From Erpobdella octoculata (lineage: Eukaryota > Annelida > Clitellata > Hirudinida > Erpobdellidae): 64,000 bases of DNA. The notes beneath the pieces were generated by a model. The model ran no database searches. It was not told where the DNA came from and worked only from the letters and a program-made list of their open reading frames with translations. The stretch spans positions 19,032,410 to 19,096,409 of the forward strand of contig OZ022247.1 of the NCBI GenBank assembly GCA_963978895.1, written 5' to 3'. Shown one piece after another: positions 39,608 to 52,517 of the stretch (positions are counted from its first letter, which is position 1; the number at the start of each line of letters is the position of its first letter). The position numbers and the translations under genes are program-made.

Positions 39608-41791
39608 ATGGCATTAAAAACTTTGGATAGGAGCTTTTCAGTAATTTTATTTGCTGCGCAGTCACGAATTTTTGTCTTTCTTTTGCAGGTATTTTTGCTG
39701 ATTATTAAAGTTAATTTTTTATTTGGTTAAATTGAAAGTTAAATTTAGTTAAATATTTGTATTACTTAATAAGACAAGTTATTCATTGAAAAACACATTT
39801 CACGGTTTATAAGGATCAATTTGTTTGATAAAGATGCAGAACGATTTATAGTTTTAGTTTTATAAGAGACTAATAACAAACTGATATATTTAACAGGTTT
39901 TTTTCAATTACCTGATACCCGATCACAATGCCGATGTTTTTAAGCCAGATCAACCGAAAAATGGCTCACTATCTGATTCGGCAGCTTCGTTTCTGTTGGA
40001 TGGTTTAACGAAACGATGGGATGCCATCTATTTCATGCATATTGCTGAGCACAGTTACACATACGAAAACACACTCGTTTTCTTTCCACTTTTTCCCTTA
40101 CTCGTAAAGTTATTATCATATACAATTTTTTATCCACTGATGTATGTTCTCGCATACAGGAATGTATTAAACGTTGCAGCTGTTGCTTTGAATTTTGTCT
40201 GCTTTCTTTCTTCTGCTTGTGTTTTTTATAAACTTGGATGTAAAGTCTTAAGTCAGGAATATGTAGCTTACAAAGCTGCTCTCTTGTTCTGCGTGAATCC
40301 AGCTAGCGTTTTTTTCTCCGCCGCTTACTCTGAAACCTTGTTCTCTTTATTAACTTTTACTGGCTTGTTGAAGTTGCAAGGGGGCAGTTATTTCCAATGC
40401 TCAGTTTTCTTTGCTTTCGGCTGTGCCACTCGCATGAATGGAATAGTCAATGCTGGATTTGTGATATATTCCTTTGTCTTGTATTGGCATAGAAAGTACA
40501 CCATGGACAAGGATGTGGATAGTTTCAGTTTCGTGTTGGTGGTGAAACGTCAGTTCGCTTCCGCCGTAAAAGAGCTTGTCGTCGTTGCAAGTGAATTTCT
40601 TTCTCTCTTGTTCTGGATTTGCGTAATTGCTTCTTTGGCTTTGTCACATCAAACTTTATGTTATCTCATGTTCTGTGATGATTGGAGACATGATTTTAAG
40701 AAGTGGATTCCTAAGCATTTGGTCGATTACGGCAAGAAAAGGGGCTACACCATGCCAGGCTACGGAGTCGTGCCAAAGTGGTGCCAAGCACGTCCGCCAA
40801 TCTCGTATTCTAGCATTCAAGACAACCATTGGAATGTTGGCCTCTTCAGATACTATGAAATCAAACAGCTACCCAATTTTCTTCTTGCTCTACCAATGAT
40901 ATTCATTTGTATAAGTCTGTTTGTTAGCTACTTTAGAAGTCGTCCGATGTATTGCATGTTTCTGGGCCTGGTTCCGAAGTGCATGAGAGATGATGGACAG
41001 AAAAAAAAGAAAGTTCCTAATTTTAAGTCTCAATCTCAAATCAGTTATTGCTACCAAGAAAACTGTTATGTTTATGTTGTTCATCTTTTATTTCTGACGG
41101 TTTTTGCTACGTTCTTTATGCACATTCAGGTAAACAAATTTTTTTTTTTTTAAATCAGCAAAATTGGCTATTTAATTGTTTCTCTTGAATTTTATTTATT
41201 ACTCAATAATCTTATTGAATCTTATTATTAACACATTGTTGTCAAACTCTGTTTCAGGTTATAACCAGGTTAATTTGTTCTTCGAGTCCTATTTTCTATT
41301 GGTTTATAGCTGAGAAGTGTTTGACAAGTGATGAACGATATGCCATGAAGTTACTCTTTTATGAAGTTATCAAAAAAGAAAGAAAAGCTAAACATGATGA
41401 ACACAGTGCTACTGGCGGTCGGGATTCATCGATCGCAAGCGATGTCAGAAAAGAGACGTTATCGGAAAAGTTTGACAACTTGGGCAGCTGTAGATCAACC
41501 AAAGATCCAATGCCGATTGGTGAATGTATCAGCAAATCAGAGGAGACCACGAGGTTAAGAAAATCACACGCGAATGGAAACGGACAGTTTGAAGCAGATG
41601 CTATGAAGGGACGTGACGACAGCGATAAAGAAGATCCGGACGAAGTGGAATGCCTCGTGTCGGAGATAATAAAAGAGAGCGATGTTATTGATTGGAACGG
41701 TGGATGGTTCAATAAGTTTGTGTCGGTTTATTTTCACCTCTATCTTTTCGTGGGTGTGGCTGCTTTTTCTAATTTCTTCCCTTGGACATGA
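39608..41791 (+). CDS. PIGV: GPI mannosyltransferase 2 (PIG-V), three exons
   Basis: This ER multi-pass enzyme adds the second (alpha-1,6) mannose to the GPI anchor precursor from dolichol-phosphate mannose. The coding exons are 39608-39688, 39897-41129 and 41258-41791, giving about 615 residues. Family signatures include IPDHNADVF, KRWDAIYFMHIAEHSY, FFPLFPLL, LLFCVNPASVFFSAAYSE, ATRMNGIVN, SYSSIQDNHWNVGLFRYYE, KQLPNFLLALP and the end FSNFFPWT. It has many hydrophobic segments. The start at 39608 matches the usual short N-terminus; an in-frame ATG at 39509 would add 33 residues. It is longer than the roughly 490-residue human enzyme, mainly through a polar, acidic loop of about 120 residues in exon 3. 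ATTAAA at 41910 could serve as polyadenylation signal. Confidence 0.95.
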
Positions 41792-42534
41792 TTTATTAAT
41801 TGAAAGTCAAAAGTGTATTTATTTGAAATTGATTTCGTTTTTTCTGTGTTGCTTCTTTCTTTCTTTCTTTTAATTGGAAAAATTGAATGTTAAATTTTGT
41901 GTAAAAATGATTAAACTTTTGTTAGTAATTTTTGGCTTACTTGTCAGTCTCTTTGTATATAAGTCTTATGATGTTAGTTATTTACTGTGTTAAATTAAAT
42001 TTAGTTGTATTATATATTAATGGCATATAACATTTTATATGCACAATTCTGAAATGTTCTGTTTTGGTTTCCTGTTTGTTTTTTGTCGAAACAGAATTTT
42101 TATGTGATATTTCTGTGAAGTTTTCATTTTGTAAGTTGTGTATAAAATCGAGTAATTAAGAAGTAAATTATAGTGCAGGTAACGAACGTTTTTGTGAAAT
42201 CTTGTTATAAGGCAGTTGATTCGTAATATTTTTTTGGTAGTTGATTAATAATCGTTTTAAATTCACTGGGCAGTGTGGGCTGCAAGACGGAATCAGGTAA
42301 ATTTGTAGGAAGTTGATCATGTTTTTTGCGCTGACTAGTGAATTCTGAAATTTGCTCAGCTCACTTCAAAAGGGGAGGAAAAGCAGAGTTGAGTGGACCA
42401 TAGGCTCCCACATATTAACTATTGTGTATGAGTTTGTGAGTAAGCCCGCGTTAAGGTGGGTGCATCAACCTGCGTGATCTGATAACTTCTTTAAACAGTC
42501 TACTAAATTATCGAAGAAGTAAGAATGTCAGTAG

Positions 42535-42610
<76 letters not shown>

Positions 42611-42867
42611 TAGATATATAATTTATATCTTATGATATCTTATAAAAATTTTCAGTAATTATATTATTAGCAAAATAAACTAGCAAAGACAGCAGTGATT
42701 AAAAAAATAAATTTTATTGTTTTTTTTGTCTATGATTATCGCTTTCAGTATTTGCTGCGTAGCTGTTTCCATCCGAAAATTCAGTAGTCTGATTCCAAAA
42801 CGTTCGTCGTTTGGAGTTTACTAGGCCTAATTTTACATAATCGCAGGAGAAAGTTAAAGATTAAACC
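41792..42867. other. Intergenic region between PIGV and RAD23 with (TA)n
   Basis: It contains the PIGV 3' UTR, a (TA)n run at about 42537-42608 and the RAD23 promoter/5' UTR. I see no other gene. Confidence 0.6.
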
Positions 42868-45454
42868 ATGCTGATCACAATAAAGACTTTGCAACAACAT
42901 TCTTTCAAGGTCGAAATCGACCCCGAAGAAACGGTACGTAGTTTTGCTCATCGTGACTTGCCGATTTTTTGGCAGTTTTTGTTATATCTTAGTATCATTT
43001 AGTTACCTAGAGTTGGATTATTAAATCTATGTTTTATTTTTTCTATGACCACTTAACAGGTGCTTAAACTAAAAGAAAAAATAGCAGCGGAGAATGGCGT
43101 GGAATATGCCGTCGCAGCCCAGAAGCTCATATATGCCGGTAAGAAAATAATTCTTATTAGTATATTTTTAAATTACAACAAAAAATACTCTAAAATTTAT
43201 TAGATGTAATCACAGCTTTTTATTTTTCCATCTGAACTATTTATAATTGCAAACAACTTCTTTAGATTTATGATTGTTGTGATATTTTCTTACTAAAAAA
43301 TCATCAAGTGTGGTTCAGCAGATATGCATTTTATCTTACTTATGATTGCTTGTATTTTACAATTTTATCATTCGACAGTGAAATTCTATGTAAGCGTCTG
43401 GTTTATTTGTTATTGAAAATCTCAGTGTTATAGTTTTAAAATTTCATTATTATAATTTGAAAATATCATTGTTACAATTTGAAAATTTCAATATGGGTGA
43501 TAATTTTATAGTATAATCTATAAATTTTGTGTCAAACTTTGCTTATAATATATATCAATATTAATTGGGTTAAAAAACACAAGTTAAAAAGTTTTAGAAT
43601 TGATAGTTTGTCCCCCCCTTAAAATGAATAAATTTGAATCAGTTTTTTAATGTAAATGTTTTAATTGAAAATATGTATATTTTAATCATAAGTTGACACC
43701 TGCTGATTTTGTATGGTTGGTCATTAGTTGGTGATTTATTTGTCAATTTGAAATTGGATAAAAAATATAAAGTTTTTTTATGTTTTATAACTATTTTATC
43801 ATTTATTTTCAGGGAAAATCCTTGAAAATACCCAGAAAATCAGCTTTTATCGAATAGAAGAGAAAAACTTTGTCGTCATCATGGTGTCCACCGTAAGTGA
43901 AATTTATATTATTCTCATCCACTTGAACATTATATACTCAATTATTTTATTTTTTTATAGCCAAAGCCAGCAAATACATCTGCAGCACCCGAACCTGTGG
44001 CAACATCTGCCAAAGTTTGTCCCCCTCCTCAAGCTGCTGTTGCTGTAAAAGAGGAACCAGCCGCACAGCCTGTTGCTGCCGCCGCCGCTGCTGCTCTGCA
44101 ACCGGCTGCCGTTGGTGAAGCGACGGCTTCTATCGCGGAAGCAGAGAGTAATCTGGTAACTGGAGAGTCCTATGAAAAAACAGTGCTGGAGATGACCGAG
44201 ATGGGATTTCCCAGAGAGTTGGTGCTGAAAGCCATGAGGGCCAGCTACAATAATCCCGATCGTGCTGTGGAATATCTTCTCAGTGTATGTTACTGCATGT
44301 TCTAATCTTTATTTCTTTGCCTTCAATGTTTTTTTGTGAAATTTATTGTTTTATTGATATTTATTTTTATTTATTTAGAAACTTGGGATGGTGGTCTCTA
44401 TATTGAACCAAAAAGTTATTTTTGTTTTTAATTAAAAATATTCTTTGCACATATATCCACCCAGGGTTCAATCCCCGATGATCAGAGTGAAGTCCCTCCC
44501 GCCCAACCGGCTCAGGTCCCCGAACAGCAGCCACAACAGGAACAAGGATCTGCCTCCGGACAGTCAGCCGGTTGGTAATTTTGTTTTAGAAAAAATCTGT
44601 TCTGTCAGTTTCTTTTATTTTGTAAACATTTGTTTTTTACTTCTTTCAGAAGATCCACTAGCTTTCTTGCGCACACAGCCCCAGTTCATGCAAATGAGGC
44701 AGCTGATTCAGACCAATCCCAACCTTCTTCCAACTATCCTCGGACAAATTCGTCAATCCAACCCTCGCCTCTTGCAGGTTTGCGGCTTTTTTTTAATTAT
44801 TTTATTATTATTTTAATACTCTTTTTATATTTTAAGATTTAATTATATTTTGTTTTAAATAATGTACAATTTTCTATCATGAAAGTGGTATAATTAATTT
44901 GTTATAAAACTACCAAAAAACTGTCTCCTGAGTTTCTTAATGTCCTGATATCGATAATTTATTATTTTTCCAGATAATTACAGAAAATCAGGATCGCTTT
45001 GTTCAGATGTTAAATGAGCCACTTGAACCAGGTACCCCCTCTGCTCCTGCCAACAGTCCTGGTGGAGGGCAGGGTGCACTCGAGGCAGGTTACATTCAAG
45101 TAACCCCTGAAGAAAAGCAAGCTGTCGAAAGGGTTCGTTTGATTTCAACAGTTTCAAACCTTTTTTTTAGAAAGTGATGTGTTTAATCCTACAAAGGAAA
45201 TGTTGGGTTTTCTGATGATGTGTTGAATGCTGGTATTGCTTGTGCCTTGTGCCTAATACAAATGGTGCTTGTATTAATTATCATTATTATTAATGTACTA
45301 AATTATTGTATTATCCTTTTTCCAGTTGAAGGCCCTTGGCTTCCCGGAAGGTCTCTGCATCCAAGCGTACTTTGCATGCGAAAAGAACGAAGACCTTGCG
45401 GCAAACTTTCTCCTGTCGCAGGAATATGATGATGATTTTGGTCAGCAGAGATGA
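42868..45454 (+). CDS. RAD23: UV excision repair / proteasome shuttle protein RAD23, eight exons
   Basis: RAD23 carries ubiquitylated proteins to the proteasome and stabilises XPC/Rad4 in nucleotide excision repair. The exons are 42868-42933, 43060-43138, 43813-43892, 43961-44284, 44465-44570, 44650-44777, 44974-45132 and 45326-45454. They join in frame and give about 356 residues. Domain order: an N-terminal ubiquitin-like domain ([19 protein letters not shown] to about residue 75), an Ala/Pro/Gln linker, UBA1 ([20 protein letters not shown] ... AVEYLL), an XPC-binding domain ([20 protein letters not shown] ... [17 protein letters not shown]) and UBA2 ([20 protein letters not shown] ... [12 protein letters not shown]), ending DDDFGQQR. 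The exon 5 donor is placed at GCCG|GTTGGT because later donors would create a stop. AATAAA lies at 45901. Confidence 0.96.
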
Positions 45455-46475
45455 TTTTCATATTGATACGAGTGTAATACTTGTTAGGGACTAGAGAAAT
45501 GTTTCATTCTTTTTTTTTCTGTGTGTGCGAGATGGTTTATTGAGTCATATCTTCTAAATTGCTTGGCCCCGTTGCTGAGTGAAAGCCAATTGTCTCATCA
45601 TAATATTATGCTTGCACATTTTGATGCCTGTTATAAATTCTCATTATTTATTATTTAGTTGATTTTATTATTAAAATAGTGTTATATTATATATATTTTT
45701 ATGAGTACATGATTATCTTCATTTAATTAATTGCTTTAACAAAAATTTTGTTTTCAGACTCTAATATTGTCGAGGGTGATGATGCATATTTTGATGAAGG
45801 TTAACGACAAGTCGTTTATTTGTGAATATCGTTGTGTCGGATTGAGCAGTATTGTTGTGTTTGATGGTCAGAAAAACTGGTTCAACATTTTTTTGTCAAG
45901 AATAAACTTTAAAATTCATTTGTCCCTGTCAAGATCCTCAGAATTTGTTTTTAATTTTGACTTTATGACACTTTCGCATCCTGGAAGTCTCAATACAAAA
46001 ATCGTTTTCACAGAACGATTTTGTTTTTGTAACACCTTTTGAAAAAAATATTGTTCCTGAAGTGTCAAGTGTTTTTATTTGTCTCAGAAGGGGGCAGTAG
46101 TGATGTAGTTTTTGGGTTGCTGCATGGAGAGTAATTTTTGGTAGAGTTTTGAGTATTTAAGCACCAATGACGGTGGTTTGTCTTTAAGGTTCATAAAAAG
46201 TTTAGCTAGGTTGACTGCCGAATTTTTCAAGTTGATAAAAGGTTTAATTAAAAAAAAATTGTCGTCCTTGGAACGCACCGCGCTGCGATTTTTTCCCCAA
46301 ATTGTCTATTGTTCCGTCCGTGTTGGCTGCAACGAGTTCGAAAACAAGCGCATGGCGCGCGTAGTTTTGAATAAGTCTTGAAACGTATAAAAAAATTGAA
46401 AATTTAAGTTTTTATGTTACTTTTAACATTCCTTAAAACCGTTAAATTTGTCTTAGTGGACATTTTAAATTTCAA
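45455..46475. other. Region between RAD23 and the KCMF1-like gene
   Basis: It probably contains the RAD23 3' UTR up to about 45920 and the promoter/5' UTR of the next gene. A 91-codon frame at 45767-46042 has no recognised features and overlaps the likely polyadenylation site, so I do not call it. Confidence 0.55.
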
Positions 46476-49259
46476 ATGTCGAGCCAAGGTGTGTATGACT
46501 TGCTAAACTTGTTAGAATTGTCTTCTGACATTGCTTGAGTTTTTAATTTATACTGTAAATATTCGTTCAGAGATTGAAATACATATTTGTTAAATTTTAA
46601 TGTAGTCGTAAAATGCAGTTGCTGTGGGATGCCACCTTTTAGTAGAGGATCTTGCTACAAATGTGTCAAATGTCCAGATTATATCTTATGTCAGGCTTGC
46701 TATCAGAAGAAATCCACTTCTTTAAATCACATTGCATCACATCCTATGCAATGCGTTCCTTCAAAAAGTTTTCTTCGTAAGTCATGTTTCTGTTTTTTTT
46801 CCATCTATATTAGATTTTTAGTTTTAGTTGATAGTTGCAAGAATTTTGGCTTAATTGGGTGTTGGTTTTCAGTTTTATTATGCTTGTATAAATTTATTTT
46901 TAATTGTTTTCAATGTGGTTTTATGGAAAAAGCACAAAGACGTGCTGAGTGAGCCTTTTTGGTTTGCAGCTGTCACAAGTTGAAAATATTTGTCGACTTA
47001 ATTTATAGCTACTATTCTTAGGTATTCTCTACGAAGGAGAAGTTCCACTACCTAATTTTGTTGAGTCGTTTGTATGCCCTTATTGTCCACAAACTGGGTT
47101 CAATCCGGATGATCTTTTTATCCATGTCGATAATCTACATTCGGACAGAATATCAGAGATGATTGTTAGTTGTATTATTTTTTGTTGTTAATGTACCTAT
47201 ATAAAGATCACAAAACAAAATAAGTATTTTTGCATATTTTTATAAATGCCTATCTGTCAATTTCCTATTAAAATAGTTTTTTTAAAATTATCTTTAAGCT
47301 TGGACTGAAATATACTTCTAACAGTTTAGAGAAAAAATTTAAAATAATTCTTGATATTTAAGAGAGATCTAGTCAAAATTGAAGAAGAAATTATTTTCTA
47401 GATGATAAGACTTGTTATTGCTTAAAGTTACCCTTCATCACGATATTGGGCTTGGGTCCTTTTGATACAAAATTAAGTTGTTCCTGGTGTATGGTGACCT
47501 AGGATAAGATGCATCATTTCTCATTTATTTTAAGAAATAATTGCTTAATTAACCTAATTTTATTAATAATAGTTTATAATGATGGAAATTTTCTTCCTAG
47601 CTATGTCCCCTTTGCCTTTCCAAACACTACAGCTTCAGGACTCCTACACAAAATCTCGCAAACCACATCTGCACGTCACACCCGGAAATGGTTATGTTTC
47701 ATTTTAAATGAATTCAACTTTTTTAATTGTTCATTTTAAATTTGTTGACAACATTAGCAAGTGCTGCGGCGAGGAAGAAATATTTCATTTGACATTTATT
47801 AAATTAAAAAACTTCAAATAAAAAAAGAAAGCTCCTGTTATTTAACTCATCCTAGATGGAATGGTCATCAGACAACTCGGGAGTTATTGATACAGTTGGC
47901 CTGGATCCAAGGAGTATTTTCAGTGGTAGCATTCCTGGTAGTGGTCACGGCAGTAGTGACGTACAAAGGGTGAGAGTGCATGCACCTGTTTTTAAACCGA
48001 GCGAAGACTTCTCTGATCAGTATCCGGGTAGGTCGACGTTCCATCATTAAACGTCGTTCGGTTTGTTTGTCTGGAAACTGCCGTAATTCGAAGCGGTATG
48101 TTTTTATTCGTCAACATTTTTTTTTTTGGAGCAGTTATGTCAAGGCACATGCCTGCTGGAACGATAAGGATTGCCGCCATTCCAACATCACAGAGCCTAC
48201 CTCAGAGCATGTTAGCTCATCTTGTATTTGTTAAAATTTGTTCACGTATATCCGTAGAATTCTGTTCTAAACATTCTTCCTCTTTTGAGGGTGATGAATT
48301 GCTTTCACAGGGCCATTCTGCAGGCGTAACATAATATAAATGATTAATACACTTTAATATGTGATTTATTGATGTAGTTTTACTCTAATCAGTTATATTG
48401 AGATATCTTCATGATTCCTGATGTTAAGCTTTCAGTTTTCACTGTGTGGATATTGATTATTTAGTAACAGATAATTATTATTCTCTTTTGACCTTCCATG
48501 GAACTACATCATCATCATCATCATCGTCATCACCATCACCATCATGTTATGATGAATATAATAATTAATTACTAGATAATATTTTGCAATCCTCAGCAGA
48601 CGTGAAAACAACTCATCCCAGCAGCAGCGTGATCCACCAGCGTCTCAACAAGCTCGCACTCGCAGGCCTGCTGGTTATGAAATCGAACCCGTCTCGTACG
48701 CATCGATCGCCTCTTCTTCGTCAACTTCTTTCGGGCCACCAACACCGGTAGTAACCTCGTCTGAGCCCCAGAAGCCAGCAGCCGATGTGGTACCCAAGAT
48801 GAAACACAACTTTCTGTTGTCCAGGTGATTAATCATTGTTAGATTTTTTTTAAGGAACTGTTTCTACTGCTGAACTTTGTTTAGAAGCCACCAGCTTTAG
48901 AAGATTTTGAAGGGCCATGCTTTGCAGTAAATTAAAGTTTATTATTTGTGTAAAATAACGTAATAGACGAAAAGAAAAAATAAAAATTGTCAAGTGAACG
49001 TTCTCTTTTTCATAATTTCTACCCGCTAAAACTTACTAAGTTTTTAAAACACCTTCCCATTACTTAAACCCACGAACCTGTTTTTCATTTATTAAGATGG
49101 ATTTTAAGAAAACATAAAATAATTTACACGAAATTTTTTTAATTTGTCAGCAGGGAAATTCACCCCAGATGTCCGGCAGAATCTAACAAAGCCGAAGTCG
49201 CCGTCTTCGTACAAGAACTGTTTGCCGATGCCGTGGCTGAGTCCACAGAATCTGAGTGA
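46476..49259 (+). CDS. KCMF1: KCMF1-like ZZ-finger E3 ubiquitin ligase
   Basis: KCMF1 is a ubiquitin ligase that works with UBR4 and RAD6 in proteasomal and lysosomal turnover. Supported exons are 46476-46488, 46606-46776, 47022-47164, 47601-47690, 47856-47969, 48597-48824 and 49154-49259. The ZZ zinc finger is clear: VKCSCCGMPP, SCYKCVKCPDYILCQACYQ, HIASHPMQC. Two C2H2-like fingers follow (FVCPYC ... HVDNLHSD; LCPLC ... HICTSH). The end matches the family C-terminal region, with KHNFLLSR and AEVAVFVQELFADAV. Exon 5 ends in phase 0, but the 48597 exon needs phase 2, so at least one exon between 47970 and 48596 is missing; 48135-48210 is a candidate. The C-terminal tail is short. AATAAA lies at 49814. 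Confidence 0.85.
47970..48596 (+). other. Unresolved KCMF1-like exon(s)
   Basis: The reading phase changes across this interval, so coding sequence must be hidden here. Candidates are a stretch after an AG near 48032 ending at donor AGCG|GTATGT (48095), and a stretch after GGAGCAG at 48134 (reading MSRHMPAGTIRIAAIP) with possible donors at GTTAGC or beyond. Other combinations are possible. Transcript data would settle it. Confidence 0.4.
48509..48546. repeat. (CAT)n run in a KCMF1 intron
   Basis: About 11 imperfect CAT/CAC triplets. Confidence 0.85.
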
Positions 49260-50567
49260 TATTTATATGTTTGTTGCGAAGCGTTTACATGCAGTGTCTG
49301 CTAAACTTTGTCTTGTGAGGAAGTAAAACTTTGCCATCCTCTTTAGTGCCTTGCTTGTAATCTTTACACGCAGATCTCGATCCGATGTTTTGTGTGACGG
49401 ACACACGGGGCTCTTTCAACATCTTTTGGGTTCTTTCAGAGCACTTCAATGTTTTCTTTTTTTTTCAACACTGTTGGATTTGAAATAATACATCGCTTCT
49501 GTGAAGATTTCTTGAGATGCTATTTTTACTCCACCGAAAAAACTATTTTTTAAATTTAATCTTTTTTTTTCTTACAGCTGCTTATGTATGTGTTTGCAAA
49601 CAACTCTCAGCTTGTTTAACAACATGATTATGTTGCTATGGGGCGTTCTCAACAAACTGTGTTTACTTGAGATTGTCAGTATATATCAGATTTATGTTAT
49701 TAACAAAATATGCAAAATTGCAGCGGCTTTTAACAATCTTGTCATTGTCTGCACTTGCATGTTTATGTAACTTCTTTGCTGTCTACTCTCAAAAATCTAT
49801 TTTATTTTGAAACAATAAATTTAATCATCTTTAATTTGTTTTCCTAATAACCTGATGGAGGGTAAAATTACGAACGTGGCTCGATATTTAGTCTCCACAT
49901 CAGCATCAGGGACAGTTGGGATATGTGACTGCCCATTTGAGGCCTCAACCTGCCTCAAAAAGAACGAGTGGTTTAATAATAGATTTCTTCGGTTGCAAAA
50001 TTTCAAATGAGTTTGACATGGCATTGTTACATGAATATCTAGCTTTTATTATCAATAATTGATTTTGTAGATATGATTTTGTCCACCCTTAGCTAAGTTT
50101 GGACATTTTTCCCATATTCAAGTTCTACAAATCCAGATTACAAGCATCAGCTGGCTTCAGACCAATCCAATCCATATCATGCTTTCATACATCCCACTAA
50201 GTTTCTCAAACTCTGCCTCTCTCAATTAGCTTAATTTGAGCTTAAATTTATTAAACACATTTAATGTTGAAACTTCGTATTTTCATCTGTACAGAGGTTC
50301 GCCATTCACGAACCTGCCTATGCAAACGAGAGCTCGAAAAGCCGAATGAACAATTCAACACTGACACTTCAAAAGGCTTCAACTTCTTCACCACACACAA
50401 AGCCATTAATATCCTGGAATGACAACAAAATCAGGTGATTTGAAAACTTAACTAAAAAATCAAATCAGTGCAACAAGTTAAAGCTTAAGAGTATCTTTCT
50501 CAATGTTCAAAGGAACAAAAACAAAAAAACTTCCAATGGAAGATGCAAATAAACGTAAGAAATACGG
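49260..50567. other. KCMF1-like 3' region and intergenic sequence
   Basis: The KCMF1-like 3' UTR probably runs to about 49840. Small frames at 49588 and 49821 have no recognisable features. The rest up to the LRR-Ig locus shows no gene. Confidence 0.5.
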
Positions 50568-52130
50568 TCAACTGAAGTTCAAAACGACACTTATTAATGC
50601 CATAAAAACGATCTCATAAAGACACATATCAAGTCTCAGAGATGCTGATGTTAAGGAAAAATCAACCTCGATCATTGTTTGATCTGCACCGCCACTGTTC
50701 ATCGCCAAGCATGCGTAAGATCCTTTATTCTTTTCCTTTGCCTCGTCGATTATGTACATGGCTCTAAATATGCTCAGATTCTTCTTATTTGAGTAGATGG
50801 CAGCAGAACCTCGTGGCATAACTAAAATCACATATGGTGGGGGTCGGCCATGTGCCTCGCAAATGATTCTTATACCTTTGTCGTTGGTCATAACCCAAGT
50901 CAAGTTGACAACTTTGATCCCTCACTGAATCGTTGAACTAACATTTTCGCTCAATTCAGTGCTTTTGGCCTTGTTTGAATCCAATTTGGTTACGTGGTCA
51001 GTCACTCCTTCACTAAGATTTTCTCTAGTAGTAATACTGGATATAATTTCTGTCTTTCTATTTTTGTCTTTATTAAGAGTTGTGTCCGAGTCAACCTCAA
51101 TTCCATCCAAAGAACCATCATTAGTTGATAACGTTTCTGAAATTACGAGATCCTCAGTGTATGTTAGTCCTTCTGAATGTGTTGAGGTGTGCACAGATGT
51201 AAAGCAATATTGGTTTAGAAAATCTTCAATTTTAAATGTTTTTTCATTACTTATACAAGTTGTGGAATTCAGATTACCAAGACGACTCCATTCGATCTCT
51301 GTCACATAAGACATGGTTGTGCATTCTCTGATAAATCGATTTTCTGGAGTCCTGGAAGTATTATACTTATTTTATTCCGATAAGTTATTTTGATGAAGGT
51401 CTAACTCCTCTAATAAAAGAAATTTATTCAAATCGATTATTGGATCAACAATTTCGTTATTTGGCAGTCTTAATATTGTCAAGTTGTTCTTTAATTGTTT
51501 GAAATTACTGAAATTCCATGCATGTCCATACATTCGAGAAATAACAAGTTCTTTAACAGTTATGTTGTCGTTCTCTAAGAAATTGAACGAGTCGATGCTT
51601 CCGTTGAATTTCAAATAATCAAAGCTTAACTTTTCGTTCGTCTGCAATTGTTATTTGTAATTGTATTACTTTTTATTATATAATAATCATCAATAATCAA
51701 GAAAGAATAATTAGGTAATGGAAAAACTGATAAACATCTAGTAGGTAAAATTTATCGAGTCAAAACCAACATTTCTTTAAATGCAATCTAATAAAAAGTC
51801 AACATTTGATTGCATTATAATTCAAAATAATTAATCGATAAAATCACACTTCACCTTCATTTCATGGAAATGGAAAGTCGGGTTCACATCAGTCAAACTT
51901 AGATATTTAGTTGCTGAACCAAGAAAATCAAAAGTTTTCATCTTCAATCCAGTTGAACGAGTTATAGTTATTTTCTCAATCTGACTTTCCTCAAATATTC
52001 CCACTGGAGATTGTACAAACGTTACACCCATAAATGTCAACTACTTTGCAACAAGACCATTAAAAGCACCTGGTCTGCTTGCACCAATCTTTACTGATCT
52101 TAAATAAACAAGATCACAAGATTTAAAAAT
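50568..52130 (-). pseudogene. LRR plus Ig-domain surface protein gene, apparently broken
   Basis: The minus strand encodes leucine-rich repeats, an LRR C-terminal cap and an Ig domain, the layout of LRRIG receptors such as LINGO- or AMIGO-like proteins. Segment 52130-51855 has an acceptor, LRRs (GAFNGLV ... VTFVQSPVGIF ... YLSLTDVN), an in-frame TAG at about 52043-52041, and a donor AAG|GTGAAG. Segment 51641-50568 follows an AG acceptor in phase 0. It has LRRs (LTILRLPNNEIV, LLEELDLHQNNLS), an apparent out-of-frame patch (LPGLQKIDLSENAQPC) near 51380-51310, a cap region (EIEWSRLGNLNSTTC), an in-frame TGA at 50924-50922, then an Ig domain (IICEAHGRPPP ... GSYACLAMNSGG) and a hydrophobic tail. 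Two stops and a two-way shift suggest a pseudogene; sequencing errors are the alternative. 5' exons were not found. Confidence 0.75.
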
Positions 52131-52139
52131 CTAACATCA

Positions 52140-52517
52140 AATATCATCCATGAAACTAAGAATAAACGGGGTTTTCAGAACCAATTCAACCAGAGGACAT
52201 GGGAGATTAGATCACGGTTACATTATTATATTATATCCATATTCCACTTCTCCATATTAGTTATCAATGACTTTTGGTAATCACATAAAAGGTCTGGCTT
52301 TGGTTGCTACTACGGCACATAGACATGATTGAAAATGTAAATCTCATTGATTATCTGAGAAATCAATTGTGATTGGTGAAATTGTTAAATTAGGAAAAAT
52401 ATTTATGTTTTTTTATGAAGGTCTATTTTTTTAACGCAATAAAGTTCTTTAAATCGAATTCTTCAGTTATTTCATAAATATCGTTGTTTGAAGGTGTTAA
52501 GGTTTCACAGTTGTTCT
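52140..52517. other. Short AT-rich spacer
   Basis: No gene or repeat was recognised between the LRR-Ig locus and the MULE-type element. Upstream exons of the LRR-Ig gene might lie here or beyond the transposon. Confidence 0.4.

Noticed and set aside
45767..46042. 91-codon frame after RAD23
   Set aside because: It overlaps the likely polyadenylation signal at 45901 and shows no domain or splice context.
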